Below, in pieces: positions 33,123 through 43,473 of a stretch of DNA of 64,000 bases (position 1 is the stretch's first letter; each line of letters begins with the position of its first letter). The DNA comes from Trichoderma breve. Lineage: Eukaryota > Ascomycota > Sordariomycetes > Hypocreales > Hypocreaceae. The stretch is taken from contig NC_079233.1 in assembly GCF_028502605.1 (NCBI RefSeq), positions 5,270,001 to 5,334,000 of the forward strand, in the 5' to 3' direction. The notes beneath the pieces are model-generated. The model saw nothing but the letters and a program-made list of their open reading frames with translations, had not been told where the DNA came from and did no database searches. A program made the position numbers and the translations under genes.

Positions 33123-35390
33123 ATGCAGTACGTGCGAAACCTCAGCGACTCGGTTTCCACGGCCTGGAATTCCATCAACCCGGCCACTCTCAGCGGTGCC
33201 ATTGACGTGATTGTCGTCGAGCGCGATGACGGCACCTTGGCTTGCTCGCCCTTCCATGTCCGCTTTGGCAAGTTTTCGCTCCTGCGCCCGTACGAGAAGA
33301 AGGTCGAGTTCCGCATCAATGGCACCAAGCAGCCCTACTCCATGAAGCTGGGCGAGGGCGGCGAGGCCTTCTTTGTCTTTGAGACTTCTGATTCTATCCC
33401 GGAATCTATGCAAACATCCCCGCTGGTTTCTCCGGCAAGCAGCCCGCCTTTTGGACCGGCAGATGCCTCGGGAGCCCTGCAAGAGCCGGATACTCTAGAG
33501 CTTGACGGAGAGCCAGCAAAGGCCCGTCGCCCGTCACCCGCCATTATCCAGCCTGATGAGAACGGTACGTCTTTTGCTCTCCTTTGCTAGCCATGTCTAA
33601 ATTGTGAGGATTCATTGCTCATTATAGTCACAGGCATGATTACGCCTCTATCGTCCTCACCTCCACTCTCAAGCTCACATCCTGGCCCTGGCGGTGACTG
33701 GCGCCAAGCCTTTGACCGACCTCACAGCGACGACATCTTGAGAAAAACGACACGACATCATGACGAAGCCATTTCGGACAACGAAAGCCCTTCCGAGTCT
33801 GAAAGGTCACATAGCCCTCCGATCCTTGGACCCACGGAGGCTATTGCACGCGCTAGGGCGTTATCCAAGGGACTGTCTGCGGTCAACATTCCAACTCACA
33901 TTACCGAGACGGGAGATCTTATGCTAGACATGACGGGCTTCAAGAGCAACGAGGAAGACATGCTTCGTGCTGAAGTCCTTGCACGCAACATTCTTTCTGA
34001 GGAAATGGACGGCAACTATGATATCGGAGCCTTGTTTGGGTTTGATGAAGAGGGCAACCTTTGGGTCTACAGTAGCGAAGACGCCAAGCAGGCCGCTATG
34101 AACAAGACTATTGAGTCGTCATTGCAAGCACACCGCCGTGCGGTTGCTGCCGACGCCATATCGGATCCGGGCTACCAAAGTGATGGCAGCGATCTTACCA
34201 CCGCACCACACATTCCTTCTCACCGGCGTTCAGAGTCTGATGCTGGTCCTGGCGGCATGCACACGCCCCCTCGAAGCCCGACCGGCTCCCTTCAGCCCCC
34301 CAAGAGCTACGCCAAGACCCTTCGATTGACTAGCGATCAGTTGAAGGACATGAGCCTAAAGTACGGAGAGAACTCGATGAGCTTCACAGTCAACCGAGCA
34401 ACGTGCGCGGCCAACCTGTATCTGTGGAAGCACGATACGCCCGTGGTCATTTCGGATATTGACGGCACCATCACCAAGTCGGATGCCCTTGGTCATGTGC
34501 TCAACATGATTGGCCGAGACTGGACTCACTCTGGCATCGCAAAGCTCTATAGCGATATTGCCCTGAACGGATACAACATCATGTACCTGACGAGTCGCTC
34601 CGTCGGACAGGCCGACACGACTCGGGCCTATCTGAACAACATTGTCCAGGAGGGCTTCAAAATGCCCCACGGCCCAACCATTCTGTCTCCCGATCGAACC
34701 ATGGCTGCGCTGCGTCGCGAGGTCTATCTACGAAAGCCTCACGTGTTCAAGATGGCAACCCTACGGGACATTCGAAACCTGTATGGACCCGACGGTGGTC
34801 CTTTCTACGCCGGGTTTGGCAACCGTCTCACAGACCAAATTTCCTACCGAACGGTGGATGTACCGCGAACCCGCATCTTCACCATCAACTCCAACTCAGA
34901 AGTATCGCTTGACCTCCTGAGTCTTAACAAACTCAAGATGACCTATGTCAATATTAATGAGGTTGTGGACCACTATTTCCCCCCTGTCGATACCCTGGTC
35001 AGGGGTGGCGGGGAGGATTACACCGACTTCATGTACTGGAGAGATGACCCCCTCCAGATTGATGATTTCTCGGCTAGCGATAGCGACGATGATGACCAGG
35101 GTAGCACTTACACTGATGAGGAGGGGGATGATGAAGAGGAAGAGGAGGAGGAAGAAGAAGACGATGAAGAGGTTGGCGAAGGGCTCGCAGACAGCTACAT
35201 CTCGCACGAGGACTACGAGGGCGACGACATTCTCGAGAGCATCGAGAATGATTATGCCGACGACGAGGAGAATTACGAAGATGAAGATGCCGAGGCATCG
35301 GACGATGAAACCCGGGTGGTGGAAGATGTCCCAGCCGAGATAATCACTGGGGTCAGTCACTTATCCATGGAAGAGAAGGCGATGAATTGA
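33123..35390 (+). CDS. PAH1: Lipin-type phosphatidate phosphatase
   Basis: Two exons, 33123-33564 and 33628-35390, 734 aa, with GTACGT donor and TATAG acceptor restoring a Val codon. It dephosphorylates phosphatidate to diacylglycerol, controlling triacylglycerol versus phospholipid synthesis and nuclear-membrane growth. The N-LIP domain occupies about 1-100 and starts with the amphipathic segment MQYVRNLSDSVSTAWNSINP that binds membranes. The catalytic HAD-like C-LIP domain contains the DxDxT motif DIDGT at about 424-428, followed by TKSDALGHVLNMIGRDWTH and the block IMYLTSRSVGQADTTR. Ser/Pro-rich linkers between the domains hold many possible phosphosites, as in yeast Pah1. The C-terminal 130 residues are extremely acidic (runs of Glu and Asp at about 640-720), which matches the acidic tail needed for recruitment by the Nem1-Spo7 phosphatase in yeast. 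Confidence 0.95.
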
Positions 35391-36191
35391 AGAAATACAG
35401 AAGAGGAAGAAGAAGAAGAAAAAGAACAAACAAAGCTAAAAGAAGGATTTCTATAGAATATTTCCGGCGCCGTCGAGCAGGAGCACGACCTGCCAGCTGT
35501 CGAGGTACCCGTCGAGATCCGAACACCCACGCCGTCGTAACGAGGGCCTTTTTTGTTTTGGCTCGTTTTTTTCTTTCAGTTTTCCCTCCCTCGCTTCATA
35601 TTCTTTTTGGAACGATTCAAGCGATTGGGTTCATCAGTTTTTGTTTTACCATCGACGTCTTTTCGAAGATTCGGATTTTCAGCTCTGCGCAGTTTCACGC
35701 CGTTTTCCGTCTTGATTACACTGTAAAAGGAGCAAAGGGGGAGGAGAGTATGGCGACGCATTTAGAGCAGAAACGAAGGTTTGCTAGGGGTTTTCACATT
35801 ATATTGCAAATTAGGGCATTACATAGCGAGGCGTTTTTGGCATCATGGAATCTGATAGGGGGAGTTTTTCATCTCAACGGTAGTTGTGCAAAACAAAAGC
35901 AAGGGCCAGCAGAAAAAGTTCTTTTTTCTTGCATCAGCTTTTCTGGGCTGGGTTGTAGCGAGTTTTGTTTCGACGGGATGTTGTTTTACTGAAGTTGTTC
36001 GTCCATTTGAATTTCGAGTTATTATAGAATATCGGCATCAAGCAATCATCATATCACCATAGATATAAAAAAAATTATCAAAATAAATATCCAATAGTAT
36101 ATTTTTTTTTACTCTGTTCTCATAATATTCTTGCCTCATATTTTCCCTGCTAATTTTACAGACCCATTTCCCGGATATATCCTCCCCCAGT
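35391..36191. other. Intergenic region between convergent PAH1 and HIS4
   Basis: 3' untranslated regions. An open frame of 201 codons begins right after the PAH1 stop (35387-35992) but is a Lys/Arg then Phe-rich low-complexity read-through, not a gene. AT-rich from 36000 to 36190. Confidence 0.5.
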
Positions 36192-38855
36192 TTACTTTTG
36201 CCCATCCATGTGCTTGATACGAATCTCCACCGCTCTCCTGTGAGCTTCCAGCTCCTCGACCTTGGCCAGCTGCATGACTGCTCCGCCCACGTTGCGAAGA
36301 CCCTCAGCTGTCAGGTTGGAGCTGGTGATGTGCTTCTGGAATGATCCGAGGTTGACGCCTGAGTACTGCTTGGCGAACCCGTATGTTGCTATATAGCTAG
36401 TTAGCACAATGATATGGCAAAGGAGGGTGAACCCTGAAAAGGGAACTAAGGAAATTATTGACTTACGGAGTGAGTGGTTTACACCAGCAGAGTAATCTCC
36501 AACACTCTCGGGTGTCCATTCACCAATGAAGACACTGCCGGCGTTCATGACGAGGTCGACAACCTTGGCGGCATCCTTGATCTGCAGAATCAGATGCTCC
36601 GGTGCATATTCGTTGCTGATGCGCATGGCCTCGTCGATGGTCTTGACGAGGACAGAGACGGAGTGAGCAATGGAACCGCGCACAATGTCTACTCTAGGCA
36701 GGGCAATGGCCTGGTTGTGAACTTCGTCCTCAATAGCCTTGAGCTGCTCCTCTGTAAGATCAACAGCAATCAAGATCACTTGACTGTCAACACCGTGCTC
36801 AGCCTGAGAAAGCAGATCCGAAGCCACAAAAGCGGGATTGGCATCCTTGTCGGCGATCACCAGGACTTCGGAAGGACCAGCAGGCATGTCGATGCTCACT
36901 CCCGCATTGGTATCGTTGCTGACGTGCATCTTGGCCGCGGTGACGAACTGGTTACCGGGGCCGAGAATCTTGTCAACCTTGCTGACACTTTCCGTGCCGT
37001 AGGCCATGGCGGCAACGGCCTGGGCTCCACCGGCGAGAACGATGCTCTCGGCGCCGACCTTGTGAGCGGCATAGACAATCTCAGGAGTCACACTGCCGTC
37101 AGCACGAGGGGGGGAGGCCAGGACAATCTTCTTGCAGCCGGCGACCATGGCAGGGACACCGAGCATGAGAGCTGTGCTGGGCAGAACGGCAGTACCGCCA
37201 GGGACATAGAGACCAACACGCTCAATCGGTCTTGAGAAGCGGCTGCAGACAACGCCAGGCATAGTCTCGACCTGGAGAGTCTTGTCGTCCTTCTGGGCGG
37301 CGTGGAACTTTCGGATGTTCTCAAAAGAGGTATCAATCGCCTTGGTAGTCTCGGGAGAGAGCTCCATCAGCTCCTTGGGGAAAGGAGCCTTGAGAACTGG
37401 AGATGTAAGGGAAGTGGCCTTCTCAAACTTGTGAGTGTAAGAGAGAACAGCCTTGTCTCCGTTTGTGCGCACATCGTCGATAATGGGGGTAACAATCTTC
37501 AGAATAGCATCGGGAGACTTTTGTGAAGGTCGCTTCAGAGTCTCGAGCAGCTCTGCCTCAGTAGCGTTGGCAGAGTCGATTCTCTGCATGAGAATCCGAT
37601 CACTCTTTGGCTTTTCGGCTTCGACAGGCTTGGCCGACGCAGCGGGAGCAGACGGTTTGATGCCTTCTTTTTCGGCCCATTTGCCCTTGGCATCACCCGT
37701 CCTCCTCTTGACCTTTAAGCCCTTTGCGTTCAGACTGGCGGCGATATCAGCCACACTCACGCCAGCGCCGACAGCCCTTGTAAGAGCGAAATAAATCAAA
37801 TCAGCGGCCTCGAATGCAATTTCCTGGGGAGTCTTGGCATCGCATAGCTCCTCAGCCTCTTCCATGATCTTTGCCCTCAAAAGCTTCTCATCGGAGAATA
37901 GTCTGGCAGTGTATGAGCCAGCAGGAGCAGATTCTTTCCTTGACTTGAGAGTTTGCTCCAGTCTTGCAATACCCGTCAATTCACCAAAGCAGCCGAATTG
38001 CTCAAGGTGGCAGAATCGGCCTTTTTGCTGCACAACGAACTTGAGTGTGTCATTGTCGCAGTCCAATGCGATGCGGACCAGCTCTTGTGTGTCGCCAGAG
38101 GTAGCTCCCTTGATCCACAGTCCTCGTTTACGGCTCTGGTAAACGCCCGTCTGAGTCCGCAAAGCCTCCAGAATGCTCTCCTCGCTTGTGTAAGCCAATC
38201 CAAGCGCAATCCCGTAGACGTCAGTAACCACCGTGGGGATGAGGCCATCGGCGCGATCCGACTTCCAGTATGTCGCAATGACCTTGGAAAGCAGAAGCTT
38301 GCTACCGTCGGACTTATCGGTTGTCAGTCCGGTTGAGGGCAGGATCGGAATCGCGTTGCACTGCTGGGCAACCTGGATGAACTGTTCGAGAGCGACTTCC
38401 GGCACCGGCTTCAGATAGAGAACCTTGAGCTTCTTGGCTCGGGCCTCTTCGGCAAACTTGTCGACATTGGCAGCTGTGGGGTCAAAGTCCTTGATCAGGA
38501 GGCCGTGCTCGGAAGCAGCAGACAGATCGAGCTTCGAAACAGCGGGCAGGACTCTCGCTCCAAGCTCGGCATATTGCGAGAGCGACTCTGGCGCAACGAA
38601 TGCCGTGCGTGCCCCGCCGTCAAGCAGCGCATACACATCGTCTGTGGATTGGAGGGACGTGGCATCGATGTGGGCGTGGAATTCGGAGCTGTGGCGGCTG
38701 AAAAATCGAGAGAGCTTTTCCAGGATCTTGGGAGTCGCCTCGAGGAACGGGCTGGCGAGGATGGAAACCTCTTCGCGGTTGAGACCGTCGAGGTTGGCCA
38801 ATCCCGGAGGAATGGCCACACTGACAAGGAACGGCAGGGGAAGCACCGTTTCCAT
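36192..38855 (-). CDS. HIS4: Trifunctional histidine biosynthesis protein (PR-AMP cyclohydrolase, PR-ATP pyrophosphohydrolase, histidinol dehydrogenase)
   Basis: Two exons, 36467-38855 and 36192-36388, 861 aa from the first ATG of the frame. The 78-bp intron (GTAAGTC ... CTATATAG) is a multiple of three without stops, but only splicing restores the conserved NHSLPTYGFAKQYSGV of histidinol dehydrogenase. It catalyses steps 2, 3 and the last two oxidations (9-10) of histidine synthesis. An N-terminal domain of about 200 residues, shared by fungal HIS4, precedes the cyclohydrolase at about 205-292 (with FCHLEQFGCFG). The pyrophosphohydrolase lies at about 297-390 (KIMEEAEELCDA). The dehydrogenase runs from about 420 to the end (GGTAVLPSTALMLGVPA, DMPAGPSEVLVIAD, SQAEHGVDSQVILI). 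A TGAGTCA element upstream suggests general amino-acid control. It is divergent from TAF9. Confidence 0.97.
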   Translation of the reverse strand: METVLPLPFLVSVAIPPGLANLDGLNREEVSILASPFLEATPKILEKLSRFFSRHSSEFHAHIDATSLQSTDDVYALLDGGARTAFVAPESLSQYAELGARVLPAVSKLDLSAASEHGLLIKDFDPTAANVDKFAEEARAKKLKVLYLKPVPEVALEQFIQVAQQCNAIPILPSTGLTTDKSDGSKLLLSKVIATYWKSDRADGLIPTVVTDVYGIALGLAYTSEESILEALRTQTGVYQSRKRGLWIKGATSGDTQELVRIALDCDNDTLKFVVQQKGRFCHLEQFGCFGELTGIARLEQTLKSRKESAPAGSYTARLFSDEKLLRAKIMEEAEELCDAKTPQEIAFEAADLIYFALTRAVGAGVSVADIAASLNAKGLKVKRRTGDAKGKWAEKEGIKPSAPAASAKPVEAEKPKSDRILMQRIDSANATEAELLETLKRPSQKSPDAILKIVTPIIDDVRTNGDKAVLSYTHKFEKATSLTSPVLKAPFPKELMELSPETTKAIDTSFENIRKFHAAQKDDKTLQVETMPGVVCSRFSRPIERVGLYVPGGTAVLPSTALMLGVPAMVAGCKKIVLASPPRADGSVTPEIVYAAHKVGAESIVLAGGAQAVAAMAYGTESVSKVDKILGPGNQFVTAAKMHVSNDTNAGVSIDMPAGPSEVLVIADKDANPAFVASDLLSQAEHGVDSQVILIAVDLTEEQLKAIEDEVHNQAIALPRVDIVRGSIAHSVSVLVKTIDEAMRISNEYAPEHLILQIKDAAKVVDLVMNAGSVFIGEWTPESVGDYSAGVNHSLRKSIISLVPFSGFTLLCHIIVLTSYIATYGFAKQYSGVNLGSFQKHITSSNLTAEGLRNVGGAVMQLAKVEELEAHRRAVEIRIKHMDGQK

Positions 38856-39572
38856 GAGGGGCAGAGTGGGATGGCGATGTCGATTGCAGCACAGCAACGA
38901 CAGGAGATGTGAATTGGTGAATTGGGGGAATTAATAGAGGCAGAGAATCAAGAGAAATATGATCCCGAGCCTTGCTATCAATGAGTCAAGCCTATCGTCT
39001 GAAAAACAACTCGAATGACTGGGACCGGCACCTGAATCGGCGGCAGTTCAATTTTTTGGTGGGGTCGCCACCAGCTGTTCTGCTGCAAGCGTGCGCTGAA
39101 TCTTTTTTTTCCAGAGCCTCGAGCCCCTCCAAGGCCACTGCAGGCGCGGCGATTACAGCCCGTCACATCCACTGAATTGCGACGCTGCCATTGGGCTGAA
39201 TTTAAGGTGTGGTCTGTGCACGCCGAGCACAGCAAATGCGCTGCCGGATTAACAATGGTCCGAGAGCGACTGTATTGCACCGCGACCGACCGCGAACCAT
39301 CCAATTGCTCGGCTGCGATTCTTTAGATACAGCTCGCGAGATGCATTGCAGAGTCGCAAGTTGATTTCTTCGTTGTTCTTATATGTGTTGCCGTCTTGAT
39401 ACCCAGGGAGAAGATTATTTTAATAACAAGCTTCCCGATATCCCTTGCTGCTCGAGCCCGCACTGGATCTTTGTCGCCGCATAATCACTTTATATCGGCC
39501 AGCTCCAGCTCTCATTCTAGTCGGCAGATCGCATAACTCTTCCCTCGCTCTATTCCGATACCATTTCCGACC
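38856..39572. other. Shared divergent promoter region of HIS4 and TAF9
   Basis: 717 bp between two divergent start codons. Contains the Gcn4/CPC1-type site at 38982-38988 close to HIS4. No coding signal. Confidence 0.55.
38982..38988. promoter_or_regulatory. Gcn4/CPC1-type element TGAGTCA upstream of HIS4
   Basis: TGAGTCA is a perfect match to the TGA(C/G)TCA half-palindrome bound by Gcn4 in yeast and CPC1/CpcA in filamentous fungi. It lies 127 bp upstream of the HIS4 ATG, a typical distance. HIS4 is a textbook target of cross-pathway control. The match is seen directly; binding is inferred. Confidence 0.7.
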
Positions 39573-40355
39573 ATGTCTTCGAGTCAGCCTCAGACAAATG
39601 GCGTGACAGCTTCGTCCGCCAACACATCTCAAACAATTCCCAATACTCAAACTACGACCACAAGCCAACCCCCGGCCGCTTCTTCTTCTCAACCCCCACA
39701 GCCTTCGACACACCAACCACCTTCCGCCGCACCCAAACCGCGCGACGCACGCCTCGTCGAGCTTCTGCTCACCTCACAGGGAGTCACATCTTATGAGCAG
39801 AGAGTGCCCCTCCTGCTCCTGGACTTTGCCTACCGACATACCTCCTCCGTCCTCAGCGACGCACTGCACCTCTCCGGCGATCCGTATGTGACACAGGCTG
39901 GATCCAAGCCCTCAGCTTCTGGCGCAGGTGCCACTGCCGCCCCGTCAGGCGATGCCAGCGTTAGTGCAAATGCCGTCAAGGTTGCCATCGCTGCCCGCCT
40001 AGGCTATCAATTCCGCGGAGGAAGCAGTGGAGGCGGCATCAGCAAAGAGTACATGCAGGAGTTGGCACGAGAGCGAAACAAGATTGCTCTGCCAAAGATT
40101 GTGCCAAACGAATGGGGTGTTCGGCTGCCAAGCGAAAGATTTGTTCTCAGTGGGACCAGCTGGGGACTCAAGGACATGTGGGACGAAGATGATATGGATG
40201 AGGACGAGGAGAGCTCAGCTTCTCAGCAAGGCGATGCCATGGAGGGCATTGAAGGACCGGACCCTGAAGATATCGGTGGTGATGGCGTTGAAGGAGGGAC
40301 GGTAGATGATGTCTTTGGTGACGATGTGGATGCAGAGATGGCTGAGGAGAGCTAG
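39573..40355 (+). CDS. TAF9: Transcription initiation factor TFIID/SAGA subunit TAF9
   Basis: Single exon, 260 aa. After a 55-residue Gln/Ser/Pro/Thr-rich disordered start, the histone-fold domain begins with [20 protein letters not shown] and continues [22 protein letters not shown] (about 57-100). A 25-residue Gly/Ala-rich insertion separates this from the last helix, [15 protein letters not shown] (about 133-147). Then comes the family block [19 protein letters not shown]. The C-terminus is acidic. TAF9 pairs with TAF6 through the histone fold and belongs to both TFIID and SAGA, acting in RNA polymerase II initiation. Its promoter is shared with HIS4. Confidence 0.93.
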   Translation: MSSSQPQTNGVTASSANTSQTIPNTQTTTTSQPPAASSSQPPQPSTHQPPSAAPKPRDARLVELLLTSQGVTSYEQRVPLLLLDFAYRHTSSVLSDALHLSGDPYVTQAGSKPSASGAGATAAPSGDASVSANAVKVAIAARLGYQFRGGSSGGGISKEYMQELARERNKIALPKIVPNEWGVRLPSERFVLSGTSWGLKDMWDEDDMDEDEESSASQQGDAMEGIEGPDPEDIGGDGVEGGTVDDVFGDDVDAEMAEES

Positions 40356-40889
40356 ACAACGTTAACTCCAGTCAGTACTGCATTTTCATCGGATGGCTCT
40401 GAACCTTGGATCTTTTGCCAGGATTGTTTGATGCTAGGCGTTTTAGGCGTTGGAAGAAAGGATTGCAAGATGTGTAGAGGGGTTACATCCCCCTCTCTCT
40501 ATATATACCTGGTAGTATATATATCGATCCGCCTCATAATAAGAGGATGATTACTTGCCTGGCTCTATGAAGCATATGCCAACTTGCAAAAACGTAGCAG
40601 CATGCCTGATTTACTTATAGGTGAATGCGAGCCGTTCATCGTTGCATATAGCCACTGGTAGCTTCGTCTTATTAACAATTAGGATCTAGAAGCTGCGCCA
40701 TTGTCCAGACGGAAACAAAACCTTCATCACATGCATCTCTGCGCGCACAGCACCTGGTTTTAATAATGTGGGAAATTTATGGTACACTAGGCCTGTAAAA
40801 CGGTATCTCATACACTCTATACCCGGGTCTTTGCTTTTTTTTTAGACAATTCCTCCTCCCCCTTCTTCGGTTTTGTGTCCACTCTACCC
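40356..40889. other. Intergenic region between convergent TAF9 and MPP-beta genes
   Basis: 3' untranslated regions. Holds a small hairpin (AGAGGGG / CCCCTCT around 40476-40496), a TA-dinucleotide run and the word TACCTGGTA at 40506-40514. No gene. Confidence 0.45.
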
Positions 40890-42578
40890 TTAGAACTTAG
40901 GCTTCATGGTGTTCCTCAGTCGCTGGTAATCGAACAGACCCTCAATCTTGCCAACGGCGCTGATGGCGATGTCCTTGTCCCACAGGTATCGGTTAGCAAA
41001 GTCGGTGACATCCTTGTCGGTGATGGCATCGATCTTGCGCTCGATCTCGCCGGGGCTGGCACGGCGGCCAGTGGTGATCAGCTGGCGACCGATATCCTCG
41101 GCAACAGCGGTGGTGCCATCCAGGGACAGCAGGATAGAGGCCTTCAGCTGGGCCTTGGCGCGCTCGACCTCGGCTTGGCTGACGTTGGTGCAGAGACGCA
41201 TCCACTCGCGGATGGAGAAGTGGACAAGGTCGTCCAGGCGGGTGGTGTTGTCAGTGACGAGGTAGATACCCCAGAGACTATCGAGGCAGTTAGTTTATCA
41301 CCTTTTCTCGTTCGGCTGCTGCTTTAAACTTACCCAGTGTCGCTGTAGCTGGTGGAGAAGCTCATGAAGCTGTTGGCCAGCTCATGCTTGTGGACGTAGC
41401 CGCTCAGCTTGCTGCCCTGGTGAGGGGCGTTACCCATGGCCTTGTCGTAGTTGCCAACAATGGCCTGAGCGACGAGAGCAGTGTAGTAGTCCTCAGAGTT
41501 CCAGCTAACACCCTCAACAGCGATGGCAACGTTGGCAGTGGCCATGGTGTCGTCACGGACACGGACATCAGAGCCAACGAAGTCAGCCTTCTGCTTGGAC
41601 AGGAGGTAGGCCTCAGTCTGGGGACCCTGGCTGGCAAGACCGGAGAAGTGCTTCTCAGCAAGCTCAACCAGCTGCTCGTGGGGAACGCCACCGGCAGCAG
41701 CGAGAACCATGCGATCGGCAGTGTAGTTGTTCTTGATGTAGTTGGTGAGCTCGGTACGGGTAATGTCACGGATGTTCTGGCGGGGTCCAAGAATGGTGCG
41801 GCCAAGAGGCTGGTGCTGGAAAGCAGTGGCGTGCAGGTGATCGAAAACAACCTCCTCAACCTGCTTCTCAACCTCCTCGGACTCTCGGAGAATGACGTCG
41901 CGCTCGCGCTCGATGGCGGAAGGCTCGAGCTTGGAGTTTTGCAGGATATCGGACAGGATGTCGACGGTCTGAGGGACATCGGAGTTGAAGGCTTTGGCGA
42001 AGTAGACGGTGTTCTCGCGCTGATAGTCGTGTTAGTGGTTCGATTTTTTTTTTCTCGATGCGCTTATTGCGAGTGAGGAAAAATAAGACCAACCGAGGTG
42101 TAGGCGTTCAGGTGGCCACCCATGTTCTCAATCTCGAGCTCCAATTGATGCTGCGATCGCTTTGCGGTACCCTTGAAACAATTGTCAGCCTTTCCGGGCT
42201 CTTATGATGCCATATCGGGACATCCCACCTTGAAGGCCAGGTGCTCGAGGAAGTGGGCAGTGCCGTTGGTCTCGTTGGTCTCAGCGCGGGAACCAGCGTC
42301 AATCCACATGCCGACAGTGGAAGTCTGAGCCCATGGTGAGTACTCAGTGGCGACCTGGTGTTCGTACGTTAGCAAGACGGGTGTTCATGATCACGATACA
42401 CGGCCAATTGGCCCTCGGAGTTGGCGCTCACGGTCAAGCCGTTCTTGAGAGTCGTCGTCTGGGTCTTGCCCACGGTCGAGGGCGTAGCAAAGCCTCGTCG
42501 CAGAGATCCGGCGGCTGAGAAGCCCGAACGGGCTCGCAGGCCTTGCGACAAGTTCAAAGCTAATCTGCGGGACGCCAT
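40890..42578 (-). CDS. MAS1: Mitochondrial processing peptidase beta subunit
   Basis: Five exons: 42402-42578, 42229-42354, 42094-42171, 41334-42019 and 40890-41277; 484 aa with consistent phases. The Arg-rich amphipathic N-terminus ([20 protein letters not shown], then [13 protein letters not shown]) is a mitochondrial presequence. The inverted zinc motif HxxEH is intact (HFLEH, His93, Glu96, His97), with Glu173 at the spacing of the third ligand seen in yeast. MPP cleaves presequences of imported proteins in the matrix together with the alpha subunit. In Neurospora the same beta protein also serves as core I of respiratory complex III, so a dual role is possible here. Donors include GTGTAT, GTGGGA and GTTGGT. 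A CCAAT word lies 163 bp upstream. Confidence 0.95.
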
Positions 42579-43473
42579 GGCGGAGGTTTGGGGGATTAAT
42601 GGTCAATTGAGCGGTTTGATGAAATCTTTCCACTGCTCGGCAAGAAGCTTTACTGAGCGGGTTGTGGCCTTAGTTTCGAGGTTTCGGCCTGCTTAGTCAT
42701 TCCGACCAGCTCCGATGCCCGACCACACCGAAGCAGCTGGCCAATCACGAGCGGGAATTTACTAACAGCATCATCCGAGTCTGCTCCACACTTGAAGAAT
42801 GCACGTATTCACGAAGATACTCCGTACAAAGTACACAATCATACACAATGGGGTTAAAATCGGACAGTGAAATAATAAACTACGAATTTCAGACTAATTT
42901 ATCAACAGTAGGAATAGTAGAAAATAGTGACTTTTAAACAATAAATGTTCATCTTCTGTTAAAAAATGTCCACTTCAATGCCTACACGGGCTTGCGTACA
43001 TGTACCTGTAGAATCGCATTCGACATAGGTATTGATACCTAATGGCACGATAGTGCCTTATGGAATTAAAGTATAGGTTGCACAAGTCATAGAGGGAATG
43101 ACCAAATAGACTCTGTCATCATCCAGCCTACTTCTAATGCGATAAGTTCAGAGGTTTCTATTGCACTTCTTCACCCCTCTCTCCGCCCCTCCTTAAGGCC
43201 TCCTTGCTGTTTCTTGCGGGGAAGCCATCGTCACTGTTAGTGTTTCCTCACTGCATGCATCTCACTCTCCTATGCCCAACACTTATATCTCTCTTCTCTA
43301 ATAGTCGTTAAGACTTGTGAAATCTCTCTCCTGAATATAGAATTTTACCATTTACTCGTCTCACCTTAATCATCCTCATTTGACCGCGACCTGTTTCTCC
43401 CAACAACAGGAAGCAAGCGTACCTTCACCCAGCTCATCAACTAATCTTCTGTTATTTGCGTAGAACAATCTCA
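42579..43473. other. Shared divergent promoter region of MPP-beta and the GH36 gene
   Basis: 895 bp, AT-rich in its middle. Contains CCAATCA at 42741-42747, a good CCAAT-box, near the MPP-beta side, and a CT-rich leader near the GH36 side (43250-43400). No gene seen. Confidence 0.5.
42741..42747. promoter_or_regulatory. CCAAT box upstream of MPP-beta
   Basis: CCAATCA, the preferred form of the CCAAT box bound by HAP/NF-Y complexes, lies 163 bp upstream of the MPP-beta ATG. HAP complexes regulate many respiratory and mitochondrial genes in fungi. Placement is suggestive only; CCAAT words are common. Confidence 0.4.

Noticed and set aside
35387..35992. 201-codon plus-strand frame after PAH1
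   Set aside because: Lys/Arg-rich then Phe-rich read of the 3' untranslated region; overlaps the PAH1 stop codon.
36474..37235. 253-codon plus-strand frame inside HIS4
   Set aside because: Antisense shadow of HIS4 codon bias.
38856..38897. 14-codon upstream extension of HIS4
   Set aside because: Begins at a TTG; the ATG at 38855 matches the family N-terminus METVLPLPF.
40476..40496. Small GC hairpin after TAF9
   Set aside because: Resembles a bacterial terminator stem, but RNA polymerase II termination does not use such hairpins; a 7-bp stem can arise by chance.
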